Source of the DNA: Rugalucina vietnamica
Lineage: Eukaryota > Mollusca > Bivalvia > Lucinida > Lucinidae
NCBI GenBank assembly: GCA_964017185.1
Contig: OZ024879.1
Location: forward strand, 23,935,456 to 23,999,455
Reading direction: 5' to 3'
Length of the DNA stretch: 64,000 nt
Program-made: the position numbers and the translations under genes
Shown: one piece after another, positions 14,135 through 24,293 of the stretch
Numbering within the stretch: position 1 is the first letter of the stretch
Layout: the number at the start of each line of letters is the position of its first letter
Notes under the pieces: generated by a model
What the model was told of the DNA's origin: nothing
Database searches by the model: none
Seen by the model: the letters and a program-made list of their open reading frames with translations, nothing else

Positions 14135-14430
14135 GCTCCATTGGCTCAAAGACGCATTGATAGTCGTCTCATAATGCTATACAAGGTCACTTATGACCTT
14201 GTTGCTATACCAGTAAGTGATTATCTTGTCCCACATATCAGAAGAGACTCCAGACATAACCATCCTTTGGCATACAGCTTGATTACCACTTCAAAAACTA
14301 CTACAAATTTTCCTTTTTTCCACGAACTGTCACACATTGGAATGCTTTACCTCGCCAAACAGTCATGTTACCCACCGTGGCACAGTTCAGTGATGCTTTC
14401 CCCCTAATCTCAAGCATCAGTTTTTATCTT
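14135..14430 (+). pseudogene. C-terminal fragment of a non-LTR retrotransposon reverse transcriptase
   Basis: The translation has QRRIDSRLIMLYKVTYDLVA, then RDSRHNH and LAYSLITTSK, a pattern found after the RT domain of CR1/jockey-type ORF2 proteins ('xRRxxxRLxLLYKIxxGLV... RxSRxxHxxSY'). After a frameshift near 14330 the tail continues in another frame as WNALPRQTV, with VAQFSDAF following, which is the usual terminal motif. It is an isolated 3' fragment of a family different from the elements at 33-42 kb, nested in the 3.9-kb element. Confidence 0.6.
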
Positions 14431-14526
14431 TTAACTATACTGTACTAACACCTCTACTCGCACTGTATAAACTCTTTTCTTTTACTTCAACTAACCCCCT
14501 TCAGTACTTGGTATACTGTAGTCACT

Positions 14527-14697
14527 CAGTGGCGGATTTAGAGGGGTTCAAGGGGTTCGCTCGAACCCCCCTCTTGACCCAAATTATTTCATGTTCATGG
14601 GGAATTTCAATGGATTTTGTGTGAAATTAGGCAAATGAACTCCCTTTTCTACATTTGAACCCCCTCTTGAGAAATCCTGCATCCGCCTCTGTCACTT
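14527..14697. mobile_element. Short foldback MITE
   Basis: Inverted ends GTGGCGGATTTAGAGGGGTT and, reversed, GAGGCGGATGCAGGATTTCT, with internal GAACCCCCCTCTTGA and GAACCCCCTCTTGAG. About 170 bp, no coding capacity. Confidence 0.6.
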
Positions 14698-14757
14698 CTG
14701 AAAGTTTGGAGGTTAAGAAGTACTGGCAGCTAGATAGAACAGAGGCATGTGTTTCCC

Positions 14758-14925
14758 AGAGGCATGTGTTTTAGCATGCCTCTATCTATATCTTGTAAAT
14801 AGTTTTAATGGTCCACCCCAAATGTTTTTTTCTCCCTTGACTAAATTCTAAATTTAGCCACCCACCCCACACCTGAGGTGATGATCAGAAATTGATCGAC
14901 TCAGTATCAGAAGATAGATAGATAG
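14758..14925 (+). mobile_element. Orphan 3' UTR of the non-LTR family
   Basis: Contains the family hairpin (14758-14783), the conserved stretch ATCTTGTAAATAGTTTTAAT, the terminal stem-loop CTGAG...CTCAG (14873-14904) and a GATA microsatellite tail. This is a typical 5'-truncated retrotransposition product of about 170 bp. Confidence 0.65.
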
Positions 14926-15244
14926 AACATGAGCCGTTTTAGTTTTGGGCCGTTTTGACCATCTTCCGGCCGAAACAACTCTGATTTCCTCTGATCGCAA
15001 AATCAAGTTCAACGTTGTACTTCCGTTTCCACTGATAAAAACGTGATGGAGAAATTTTCCGTCGAACAAGTATTAAAAATTTTTGGGTGGGGGGGTTAAA
15101 TTTAAAAATTTCTGGGTGGGGGGGTTTATTGGAATTTCAATTTTAGTGGTGGTACCCATAAAAAATTTAAAGTTAGATGGATGGTCCCCCTAAAAAAAAG
15201 TTCAGTTCCGCCCCCCCATGTAATTTTTCCTGGAATAGCCCTTA

Positions 15245-15495
15245 GTTGTAAAAAAATTAAAATTTCCAATTAGTGAAAAAAATTGATATCTTTTCTTATT
15301 TTTGCTCAAAACATAGATCGTGGGTACATGTTAGAACCGCCTCTAACCGCCTCACTGAGGTTTTGAGCAAAAATATTAAAATTACCGTAACTAAATTTTT
15401 TCAATTAAATTTTCAATTTTTAATGCTGAAAAAATTTTCTGTATATTGGCAATTATTGCATGGGCAAGTTTACGTAATGTACTTTCCAAAGCTGG
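15245..15495. mobile_element. MITE of the CATAGATTGTGGGTAC family, copy a
   Basis: Family layout: TTCTTATTTTTGCTCAAAAC, ATAGATYGTGGGTAC, TTAGAACCGCCTC, and the inverse arm. This copy is rearranged in the middle (two TAACCGCCTC). It directly follows the 3.9-kb element. Confidence 0.5.
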
Positions 15496-15598
15496 TTTAG
15501 TGTCCATCTAGAATTGGCTGTGTCCCAAAATTACTGAATAATTGTTGACTAGGATATTTAGCCACATCCATCTGTTCTATCATTAAAGCACTACTAAC

Positions 15599-15668
15599 CT
15601 TCCTCTGTTTTTCTTTGTTGATGAGATCAAATAGACTATGACCAAGCTGCACATTACGGATCATACCT
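15599..15668 (-). CDS. CCDC60-like gene, exon 4
   Basis: 70 nt, acceptor CCCTTTCAG, donor AAG|GTTAGT, phase 2 in and phase 0 out. Encodes GMIRNVQLGHSLFDL and INKEKQRK after the split codon. The V-x-L-G-x3-F pattern followed by a basic helix is the part that best recalls CCDC60. The exon sits between a MITE (15711-15905) and the 3.9-kb element filling the next intron. Confidence 0.7.
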
Positions 15669-15710
15669 CTGAAAGGGGAGTGCTCTCGTGAGTTATCATA
15701 GATGGACTGC

Positions 15711-15905
15711 ATCACAAGAAAACCAGACTTTTGCCGTTGCAGGCGCAGATCAGCTTTGCAGTAACTGCAAAGCTTATTAGCACCTTTGTTTTGCTTCACA
15801 GATAGAATAATCCATCTTCTTAATTAAAAAAAATTCAAGCTTCTAGCCTTCTTCTGAGGCTGTAGACACCAATTTGTTTCCGACCTTGTCGGAAGCCCGG
15901 GTTCA
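15711..15905 (+). mobile_element. Palindromic MITE copy 4
   Basis: Hairpin GGCGCAGATCAGCTTTGCAG with a decayed second arm (GCAAAGCTTATTAGCACCTT). Lies about 40 bp upstream of the exon 4 acceptor of the CCDC60-like gene in transcript sense. Confidence 0.6.
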
Positions 15906-16207
15906 CCACTCAGATAAAACTGTATTAACTACAGGGCTCTGCATTTCAATGATATCATTCTCTGTCATGATCAATATTAAAAAGGTTTGACACATATAGG
16001 AAAAGTCAAAATTCTCGGTAAACTGTATTACACTTAATCATAAGCAATATTTTGAACAATCAATTTGGCTATGATTCCCAACTTCACAATTGTGTTTATT
16101 CTGTTATATTTCATTTATTTATTGTTCTGTTAGATTAAGAGTCTCAGAGAATAGAATACATATAGAAAAGACAATTTTGAAGAAAAACTGCATAACACTA
16201 AACTGAC

Positions 16208-16284
16208 CTTCCATGTACAACAGCTTTATTGATAGTGTTCAAATCCTTCCTAGATCTCCTCAGAACAAACTTGGCTACAGCAAA
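16208..16284 (-). CDS. CCDC60-like gene, exon 3
   Basis: 77 nt entered in phase 0 and left in phase 2, donor AAG|GTCAGT. Encodes FAVAKFVLRRSRKDLNTIN and NKAVVHG, a basic helical segment. Its acceptor TTTACAG and first 14 coding bases are the downstream-most copy of a 43-bp tandem repeat that runs upstream into the intron to about 16792, so the exon is preceded by about 11 near-identical decoy acceptors. Confidence 0.7.
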
Positions 16285-16792
16285 CTGTAAACACACAGAT
16301 TTACAAGAAATATTTGGCTACAGCAAACTGTAAACACACAGATTTACAAAAAAAAAATATTTGGCTACAGCAAACTGTAAACACAGGGATTCACAAGAAA
16401 TATTTGGCTACAGTAAACTGTAAACACAGGGATTCACAAGAAATATTTGGCTACAGCAAACTGTAAACACAGGGATTCACAAGAAATATTTGGCTACAGC
16501 AAACTGTAAACACATGGATTCACAAGAAATATTTGGCTACAGCAAACTGTAAACACACAGATTCACAAGAACTATTTGGCTACAGCAAACTGTAAACACA
16601 GGGATTCACAAGAAATATTTGGCTACAGCAAACTGTAAACACAGGGATTCACAAGAACTATTTGGCTACAGCAAACTGTAAACACACAGATTAACAAGAA
16701 ATATTTGGCTACAGCAAACTGTAAACACACGGATTCACAAGAAATATTTGGCTACAGCAAACTGTAAACACACGGATTCACAAGAAATATCA
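16271..16792 (-). repeat. 43-bp minisatellite of 3' splice site plus exon start, about 12 copies
   Basis: On the minus strand each unit reads intronic GTGTTTACAG, then TTTGCTGTAGCCAA, the exact start of exon 3, then ATATTTCTTG. The copy at 16271-16287 is the real exon border. The others extend upstream in the intron. Read from a decoy acceptor in the gene's phase, the unit gives F-A-V-A-K-Y-F-L, then TGA. Copies differ by single bases and one A-run expansion near 16350. Confidence 0.85.
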
Positions 16793-16825
16793 TATTTAAT
16801 ATTCATAATTGTGGAATTAATAAAT

Positions 16826-16859
16826 GAGCCGCCTCAGGAGAAAACCAACAATCTGCATA
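16826..16859 (+). mobile_element. Left piece of split palindromic MITE
   Basis: GAGCCGCCTCAGGAGAAAAC and CAATCTGCATA, the standard left end of the family, cut by the 2,961-bp element. Confidence 0.65.
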
Positions 16860-19820
16860 TCACCGTGTCCATTCGAAACGCATGAAAAGAGGTCGCAACG
16901 CATGATCGGCGGCATTTTCACGTATGATTGCGGTAGTTTCCTTCGGATTCGCCGCCATTTTTGGAGGAAACTTTAGCGGTAAGTTTTTACAAACTTTTAT
17001 TTGAATTATTTAAATAGACCTTTCCAACGAACGATCTAGCCTATCCGGATCTACATACATGCCTCTAATTGCCGAGTGTTCTACTGATGCATAGGCTTCG
17101 ATAGGACTCGCAAACATTCGAGGAGATTATTGTTTTGCAAGTTCGGCCATACACGAAAATAACATTCGCCCAAAAACGTTTCGTACTTTTCTCATTTTCT
17201 TCAAAGTTTTGACTAACTGTTGGATGATTTTGCTTTTTGACATCACACTTTAACTTAAGAAGCCAATTTCTCATGATTTTTTCCCGAACAACCACGGGTT
17301 AAAACAAAATACGTCAAAATTAAAGTAACGCACGATAATACGGCAACCTGGTCTTTCGAACTTTGCAAGTATTTACAATGAATAACATATTTTAAGGGGT
17401 AAAAGCAAGCCAAACGCTCATTTGTCTCCAGTTTACACGTTTGGTGCTCGTCAATTGTACAAAGCTGAATCCTTGCTGTAAAACAGTAATTTGCTGACCA
17501 TGTTGCTCGGTAGCTCTGTTGGCATAGCTATCAAAGAAGCAGAAGAAGAATGTGGCCCGACCAGGGCACGAGCCAAGGGTCTCTCTCTTACCGTTTGAGC
17601 ATATAGTTAGTCCATTACTTTGAGACTGTCAGTAATAAATTACAGAGAGATTAAATCAAATATATGGACAAACCTCCTCCCTTTCTACAATTTATCTATT
17701 CTGATGTTGACCGAGTCATATAAATTACTGGAATGACCCCGAGTGGGTACTCTGACATTTTCGCCATCTCTATACATAGGCATGTCCTATTTTTTTGAGT
17801 CAACATTTCGAATTTCGGTATGTTGGGGGTTTTCAGAAAAATGGCTATCCTGGGGGTAGGGAGATTTAAATGGATACTTTGTTGCCCATTGTTTATTTCT
17901 TTTTTTTTTGGGGGGGGGGGGGTTGTTTAATGTCAAGTTTAAGTTGTTTTTCATTGTTTTTTCTGCAATTTCAAATTTCTTTTTGAAAAGGTTAAGATTT
18001 CATTAATTGAGGGGGGGGGATAGCCCGTCATACCCGCTATTTTAAGGTTGTACAGAGCAAGGTAGGTGCTGGAATCCAGCAACTCTCAGATTAGCCCCCG
18101 GGGGAATTACCTCTCATTCTCTGATTTCCTGTGCTGAAATGTCAAACGACTGTGTGTCCAACTTTTCATCTCTTGTGAGAGACTAATTTTTCCCAGGCGC
18201 ACTTCCCCTATTGAGGTATTGTCTCGGGGGTGGGGGAGGGGGTACTCTGAGATTTTGCCTATAAAGAGGTTCGGTCCCACCATCTACTCTGTAACCCAAA
18301 AGTCATCATCGTTTTCATGAAAATCGTCTTTTTTCTCTTTTCTTTCTTTCTTACTATATATACTGACTTACTGACTATCGATTGTGAATTCTTTTAATCG
18401 ATTGCCGCTGTTGACTCGCCGCATAACACTTCTAGATAAGGCTGTAGCATGTATGTATAGGTGGTACCCCCCCTCTTATAATACACCATCCTGGCTGCGT
18501 GAAAGAAACATTGAAACAAATCTGAAACTGTTTTATTATTTGGGCATAAATAGAATACAGTATTCACAACTTGTGGTTAAACGACCACCGACTTCTGGTC
18601 ATCTTGATTGGACCATGCAATTGCAGTAGGCCATACGCGCATGCCGAGAGATCTGCCCGAGCCTTTCCTGATCTTTGACTATTCTGCTATTGATGATGGT
18701 TGACACATGATCATACACTTAAGATAGCGATGTGAGATTGCGAGCATCTCTTAGAAAAGCTTAACTTTTGTTGAATATACATTGTGCAAAGATGATTGAG
18801 CGTATATGCGGCGTGACTATTTATGCAATGCGCTCTAGACCAGGGGTCCATAACCAACTCGCACATGCACCTGGCACATGAACACAAGTTATGTTAATAT
18901 GACCTATGTTTATCTCATCAAGATTGCCACAGAGATTGACGAAAAAGAGGACAAACAAAATTTACGCGCATGCCTCTTACAAAGATTGGCTTTTGTTCTA
19001 TTGGCTACCGACCTCAGACCTTGCTGCCCTCATAGTCCAGAAGCACATGATACGGTATTTTATTTAAGATTAAACTATGGAATGTTAATTAATGTTAAAA
19101 TAAATAAGACGTCGCACAGAGTCAACATTCATAAATTGTTGAAGCCCTTTTATATGCTGTTTATGGACAAGGGATGGAATGCAACTTCAGTAAGATATTA
19201 CACCTGGAAATGAAGTAACCTGGACCTTACTTCAAACTACAACGGGACTTGACAACAAATGAGCATTTGGCTTGCTTTTACCCCTTAAAATATGTTATTC
19301 ATTGTAAATACTTGCAAAGTTCGAAAGACCAGGTTGCCGTATTATCGTGCGTTACTTTAATTTTGACGTATTTTGTTTTAACCCGTGGTTGTTCGGGAAA
19401 AAATCATGAGAAATTGGCTTCTTAAGTTAAAGTGTGATGTCAAAAAGCAAAATCATCCAACAGTTAGTCAAAACTTTGAAGAAAATGAGAAAAGTACGAA
19501 ACGTTTTTGGGCGAATGTTATTTTCGTGTATGGCTGAACTTGCAAAACAATAATCTCCTCGAATGTTTGCGAGTCCTATCGAAGCCTATGCATCAGTAGA
19601 ACACTCGGCAATTAGAGGCATGTATGTAGATCCGGATAGGCTAGATCGTTCGTTGGAAAGGTCTATTTAAATAATTCAAATAAAAGTTTGTAAAAACTTA
19701 CCGCTAAAGTTTCCTCCAAAAATGGCGGCGAATCCGAAGGAAACTACCGCAATCATACGTGAAAATGCCGCCGATCATGCGTTGCGACCTCTTTTCATGC
19801 GTTTCGAATGGACACGGTGA
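16860..19820. mobile_element. 2,961-bp element with 566-bp terminal inverted repeats
   Basis: 16860-17425 is repeated, almost identically and inverted, at 19255-19820. The tips are TCACCGTGTCCATTCGAAAC. It splits a palindromic MITE exactly at its GCATATGC, leaving GCATA on the left and TATGC on the right, so the duplication is TA (or ATAT if the tip is read as CACCG). The 1.8-kb middle has short reading frames without recognised motifs, a T9G14 run near 17910 and G runs. Probably a non-autonomous long-TIR element. Confidence 0.7.
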
Positions 19821-20006
19821 TATGCGAAAACAAAGTAGCTGCGAAGCTGATCAGCGCCTTTGTTTTCGCTACACTGATAGTACAATCCCTCTACTTCCTA
19901 AATACAAAATTCTATGCTTCTAGCTGTCGTCTGTTACTGTGCAGTCCGGTTTGTGTCAGACCTGGTCGGAAACCACATTGTTGGTTTTCCCACGAGGCAG
20001 CTCATT
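19821..20006 (+). mobile_element. Right piece of split palindromic MITE
   Basis: Resumes at TATGCGAAAACAAAG and carries the remaining hairpin arm and body to the AGCTCATTT end. Flanking copies of ATTCATAATTGTGGAATTAA lie just outside both pieces. Confidence 0.65.
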
Positions 20007-20089
20007 TAATATTCATAACTGTGGAATATTCATAATTGTGGAATTAATGGAGGTTAAATGGTGCTACTTGTTCTGCTTTATCACATCAG

Positions 20090-20385
20090 GAAAACATGTC
20101 CATGAGATAAATACCCCCTTAAACCCAACTTTATATTAAAGTAAAACTGGGGTATGCAGGGGTATACCTATTTTTCTTATTTTAACTCCAAAACATAGAT
20201 TGTGGGTACTTGTTAGAACTGCCTCGGCGAGGCGGTGCCGAGGCGGTTCTAACATGTACCCATGATCTATGTTTTCAGCAAAAATAAGAAAAATATCATT
20301 TTTTTTCAATAATTGAATATTTTCAATTTTTACAACTCAGGAAAAATCTGTATACATGTATTACATAGGCATGTTTTCATAATGA
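20090..20385. mobile_element. MITE of the CATAGATTGTGGGTAC family, copy b
   Basis: Well-preserved hairpin: ATAGATTGTGGGTACTTGTT, TAGAACTGCCTCGGCGAGGC and the reverse arm GAGGCGGTTCTAACATGTAC. Outer part TACCCCCTTAAACCCAAC. Opposite orientation to copies c, f and g. Confidence 0.6.
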
Positions 20386-20649
20386 CATTGTTTGTAGACT
20401 TTTCTTCACCACTGTGAGTAAGGAAATGTTCGCAAGAAATAAACTAAACTAACATAATTTGCAAATTCAGTTTTTCATCAAACCTGATATTCAAAACACC
20501 ACTTTTTTATTCTTATTCTAGTTAATAGAATGCTCCCTTGCAAATTCATGGATTCACAAAAATATTTGGAAATAGAAAATTTGCAAAATAAACTCGATGA
20601 GAGGCGGGCCGTTATATTTAAGGTAGAATAGTTAATGTAGCTAAGAGCG

Positions 20650-21466
20650 GCACCCTCGTAAAATATTGTATAAAATAAAAAATAACAAGCAAATTCAGAG
20701 AATTTATGTCCCCCGCCTTAATTGTTTAGTTACACAAATATATCTGATAATAATGTATATCCAAATCACATGCATTAACTTTGTGTCATAGTGTCAAACA
20801 TTAATCTGAAGATTATTTTCAAACCACAAGCAAATCTTCAAATCATGATCAGGACATCTGTACAGTTTGAAAAGAATCGGAATGAGAATTATATTCAAAC
20901 CACATGCACATCTTCAAAGCATGGTCAAGACATATTAAAAGTTTCAAAAGAATCGGGATAAAAATGAAGGAGGAGTTGCACACACAAGGTACCCACCATC
21001 CATTCACTTGCATTGTCAAAATGTCCGAAAAATGACTAAGTTCAAATTGCCAAAAAGCGTCAAAAATTAATCTGAGGATTATATCCAAATCACATGCACA
21101 TCTTCAAAGCATGGTCAAGACATTTGTAAAGTTTCAAAAGAATCCGAATAAAATGAAGGAGGAGTTGCGCACACAAGGCACCCACCATCCATTCACTTGC
21201 ATTGTCAAAATGTCCGAAAAATGACTAAGTTCAAATTGCCAAAAAGTGTCAAAAATGAATCTGAGGATTATATCCAAATCACATGCACATCTTCAAAGCA
21301 TGGTCAAGACATCTGTAAAGTTTCAAAAGAATCCGAATAAAACTGTAGGAGGAATTGTGCACACAAGTACATACTCCTATATGGGGACGGAAGGACGGAC
21401 AGGCGGAATGATGGAAAGCCAAAAACTATGACCCTTCGCTTTTCTTCGAAAAGGCGGGGGACAAGT
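20650..21466 (-). mobile_element. Core-repeat element, CCCCCGCCTT subfamily (intron 2)
   Basis: Bounded by TCCCCCGCCTT near 20710 and a hairpin CTTTTCTTCGAAAAGGCGGGGG at about 21440-21462. Inside are about four units of 165-180 bp containing CACATGCACATCTTCAAAGC and a short CGGAAGGACGGACAGGCGGA run. It has the same architecture as the 1.8-11 kb family, with different terminal sequence. Confidence 0.55.
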
Positions 21467-21611
21467 CCAAATTAACACTACATTAATTTGTTCACAATGT
21501 TGGTATGCAAATGATGCATTTAATCATTTGGACTCAGAGGAATGGAGTAGAGAGTATATGCCCAAGGTTATGAGAAAGACCTTGAAATCTAGTTTGAATC
21601 AGTGTCTTTAT

Positions 21612-21836
21612 GAGCTGCATCATGAAAAAAAAATTGATTTTCGCCTATGGGAAAACAAAGGCGCAGATCAGCTTCGCAGTAACTGCAAAGCTGATCAGCG
21701 CCTTTGTTTTCGCTAGCTGGATAGTACAATTCCTCTTCTAATTCAAGCCTCTAGCCTTTTTCGGTGTCTGTACGGGTCAGTTTGTGTCAGACCTGTTAGG
21801 AAACCGTGAATACCAGTTTTCTTGCATTGCAGCTCA
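21612..21836 (+). mobile_element. Palindromic MITE copy 6
   Basis: Full-length member with well-paired arms (GGCGCAGATCAGCTTCGCAG / CTGCAAAGCTGATCAGCGCC). Confidence 0.65.
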
Positions 21837-21864
21837 TATCTAACAAGTCAATGTCAAGACATAC

Positions 21865-21942
21865 CGACGGTTTAGACTTCTGTTTTGATACGTCTTCATC
21901 TTCTGACGATTCATCTGAGCTGCTACTGCTCACCCCCTCATC
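21865..21942 (-). CDS. CCDC60-like gene, exon 2
   Basis: Twenty-six codons, phase 0 at both ends, acceptor TTTCAG and donor GTATGT. Encodes an acidic, serine-rich linker (DEGVSSSSSDESSEDED, then a KQKSKPS basic tail), typical of a disordered and phosphorylatable segment. It abuts a palindromic MITE (21612-21836), which ends only about 28 bp beyond the donor, inside the following intron. Confidence 0.65.
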
Positions 21943-21951
21943 CTGAAACAA

Positions 21952-22210
21952 CATTACAAAAAACTTGCCCATGCAATAAACAGGGATTTTTGAGCTTTAA
22001 AAATTGAAACTTTTCAGCTGAAAAATTTTGATATTTTTCTTATTTTTGCTCAAAACGTAGATTGTGGGTACACATTAGAACCGCCTCACTGAGGTGGTTC
22101 TAATGAGTACCCACAATCTATGTTTTTGAGCAAAAATAAGAAAAAATAGGTATAGCCCTGCATACCTGTTTTTCTATATAAAAGTGGGGTTCAAGGGGTA
22201 TACATTACAC
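21952..22210. mobile_element. MITE of the CATAGATTGTGGGTAC family, copy c
   Basis: Arms TAGATTGTGGGTACACATTA and TAATGAGTACCCACAATCTA, ends TTGCCCATGCAATAAACAGG and AGTGGGGTTCAAGGGGTATA. It starts about 10 bp upstream of the exon 2 acceptor of the CCDC60-like gene. Confidence 0.6.
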
Positions 22211-22240
22211 GATGATGAGGATAATCTCAGTTCTCTATAT

Positions 22241-22360
22241 GAGCCACAAGGCCAATGACATGTGTATATGCAAAAACAAAGATGCTGATCAGCTGTGAGT
22301 AACTACACAGCTGATTGGCACTTTGGTAAAAAAAAAAATAGGAAAATATCTCTACTTTCT
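22241..22360 (+). mobile_element. Palindromic MITE copy 7, truncated
   Basis: Left end GAGCCACAAGGCCAATGACA and a decayed hairpin (GCTGATCAGCTGTGAGTAAC). The body is lost or replaced after an A run at 22329. Confidence 0.45.
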
Positions 22361-22559
22361 GGAACTGAACGTTTAAGTGTCTACCCACTTTTTGTGGGTA
22401 CACAGCCCTGTTTTCATCAAATTTGGTCAGTAACCAAGGAGACAAATTTTACCATGATACAGCCGATGCTGTTCATATTTTAGGAGGCTAATAATTTATT
22501 TATTGCTAATGCCAATCTACCGTATGGTACTCCAGTGAAACTGATATTTGAGCAACATC

Positions 22560-22780
22560 CTGAGAAAGCCAATAATGTGGTTTACGACCAGGCCCGACAC
22601 AAAACAAGCACAGAGGATGGCTAGAGGCTGGAAATTTTGAATTTGGAAAGTAGAGGAATTGTACTACGTATCATTGTAGCAAAAACAAAGGCGCTGATCA
22701 GCTTCGCAGTTACTGCGAAGCTGATCTGCGCCTTTGTTTTTGCATATGCAAATTGTTGGTTTTCTCACGATGTGGCTCAT
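22560..22780 (-). mobile_element. Palindromic MITE copy 8
   Basis: Full hairpin GGCGCTGATCAGCTTCGCAG / CTGCGAAGCTGATCTGCGCC with body GACCAGGCCCGACACAAAAC and end GTGGCTCAT. Confidence 0.65.
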
Positions 22781-23059
22781 TTGCAATATGGGTGCAACAA
22801 TAATGATTAAAGAATATAATTTATTGAAATAATATGAATTATTTAAGCTTTTTATCTCAGGAAAAAATGTATTTGAGCAATCTTCCATACAGTCCTCCAG
22901 TAAATACAGACAGTTACAATAAGGGAGTAAAATTATACAGAGCTATTTTCAGATTCATGCATGTGCAACTCATTTGTTACATTTTCAAACTGGTTTGCTT
23001 TTATAATGACAAAATGATAATTGCACTGTTCAAAAATAAACACTACCACACATAAAAGC

Positions 23060-23870
23060 TATCAAAAGAAAATTAATGTATACATATCCATAGGTACTTT
23101 TCATCACATTAAAACCTTATATTTACAGGCAAATACTTGAACACTAGAAAAATCAACATAAATCATTTATCAATGGCAGAAATGGCAACCTTTCAGATAC
23201 TGTTTTTCTATCTTATTTGCTACTGAATAAAAATGAAAGCAAAACAAATAAATTTGAACTTGTTCAAATAAAAATAATATATGTATGCAAATAGTCAAAT
23301 ACAATGTATAACAAGTCTTATTGAAACAAAACCTATCTTTGGGACTTTGAGAAACAGATCTGAAACAATTCTGTGTGAACAATCACCTATGACAGTTATA
23401 GTCTTGAAATTTCTGACTTAGCAAGAACAGCTAGAGGATTTGCACTGTCTTAAAATGGACTTCTTTTGTCAAACTGAGTTGATGTGAAAACATGCTTAAA
23501 TTACAAATTATGCAAAAAGGCACCTTTAAATTTGCCAAACAGCCAGTACAAATTGTCAAATTCTTAAACTTGAATTTTGAAGCCTCTAGCCATCTCCCAT
23601 GGTTGGACAGTTTTATTTGTGTCAGACTGGTCAGATGACCTGTAGACAAGCTTTCTCTAGATGTGATGAATATCTTGGGGAACCCAAACTTCATGAAAGT
23701 ATTCAGCTCAAAACACTTCACAAAAAGACCTCATATCCTATCTAAATGCTCACCAATGCCTTTCCCTAGGCACTTTAATGTTTAGGTAATGATTGTAAAG
23801 AAGCTGGGGAACATGTTTGCTTAACAACACTGCTTCTACTTAAACCCCTCATTAAATAATGTAACTAATT
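23060..23870. other. Intron 1 DNA without recognised features
   Basis: AT-rich sequence. The only hint is a decayed palindromic-MITE body at about 23565-23660 (AAGCCTCTAGCCATCTCC, TTTGTGTCAGACTGGTCAG). No further exon is seen. Confidence 0.4.
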
Positions 23871-23875
23871 GTTAC

Positions 23876-24163
23876 CTCATCCAGTTGGCCAAGGGCATCA
23901 AGAATAAGTTTCTTTTGGTCCAGGTGGAAGGGATCCCCTATCCCTATATATGGTTTATGGCTGACACTCTTAAATCCCATTGTAGCCATCTGCAGCTGTC
24001 GTCTCTCATAATTGCTGCGTCGAATCTCATCCCGCGTAGGGAGCTCTGGGTTGATGTACGTGGAGTCCCTTCTCTGTAATTTCACACCCTTCTGAGGGTC
24101 TATGGGTAGGGGAAGGGATTTTACAAAGGCCCTCGGGTGTGAGGGGTCCTTTACTGCTGGCAT
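23876..24163 (-). CDS. CCDC60-like gene, exon 1 (first coding exon)
   Basis: Encodes 96 residues from an ATG at 24163. An upstream in-frame start is not evident. The sequence is basic and proline-rich at the N-terminus (KSLPLPIDPQKG), followed by a charged helix-like stretch (RDEIRRSNYERRQLQMA), and ends LDALGQLDE directly at a GTAAC donor in phase 0. Codon use and residue composition are protein-like, unlike the surrounding AT-rich DNA. No signal peptide or membrane segment is present, so a cytoplasmic or cytoskeletal protein is likely. A 5' UTR exon further right, near the candidate promoter at about 25.45 kb, is possible but was not identified. Confidence 0.75.
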
Positions 24164-24239
24164 CTTGTCTTAAACAGGTTCACATCTGAATATCAGCAGA
24201 AATAATTTACTGTGGGTAAAAATATTTATTATAGAAATT

Positions 24240-24293
24240 GCCCCCCCCCCCCCAAAAAAAAAAAAAAAATAAAATAAAAAATAAAAAGAAAAT
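24240..24293. repeat. C14A16 homopolymer tract
   Basis: A run of C followed by a run of A and A-rich microsatellite just 5' of the first coding exon. A frequent site of sequencing or assembly error. Confidence 0.8.

Larger units (their letters stand above)
11338..15241. mobile_element. 3.9-kb non-autonomous element with TTA duplication (PIF/Harbinger-like)
   Basis: The ends are inverted repeats of about 40 bp: GGGCTTTTCCAGGAAAATTT at the left and, reversed, GGGCTATTCCAGGAAAAATT at the right, each followed by a GGAACTGAAC block. Flanks are TTA at 11335-11337 and 15242-15244. A 3-bp TTA/TWA duplication with GGG-starting ends is characteristic of PIF/Harbinger. No transposase is visible. Nested inside are a retrotransposon fragment, a retrotransposon 3' UTR and a small MITE. 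It fills nearly all of intron 4. Confidence 0.6.
928..24163 (-). other. Gene span: CCDC60-like coiled-coil protein, 7 exons, 3' end outside window
   Basis: Seven minus-strand exons (24163-23876, 21942-21865, 16284-16208, 15668-15599, 11301-11177, 3888-3748, 1137-928) have AG/GT borders and compatible phases (0,0,2,0,2,2,2). Together they give about 330 codons without a stop. Similarity to vertebrate CCDC60 is from memory, not a search: a V-x-[LI]-G-x3-F stretch, then a basic coiled-coil stretch ending in RN-x-FQP (residues about 154-192), and an RP[YF]TPxH motif (about 301-307). CCDC60 is a poorly characterised coiled-coil protein of roughly 550 residues, so about 220 residues may lie left of the window. 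Introns are filled with transposable elements. The exon chain is well supported, the family name moderately. Confidence 0.75.

Noticed and set aside
16271..16792. A simple intronic satellite unrelated to the gene
   Set aside because: The unit contains the exact acceptor and exon 3 start in the right orientation, and the final copy is the exon border.
18384..19213. Transposase in the long-TIR element
   Set aside because: Two frames of 81 and 111 codons show no DDE motif, zinc finger or other known feature.
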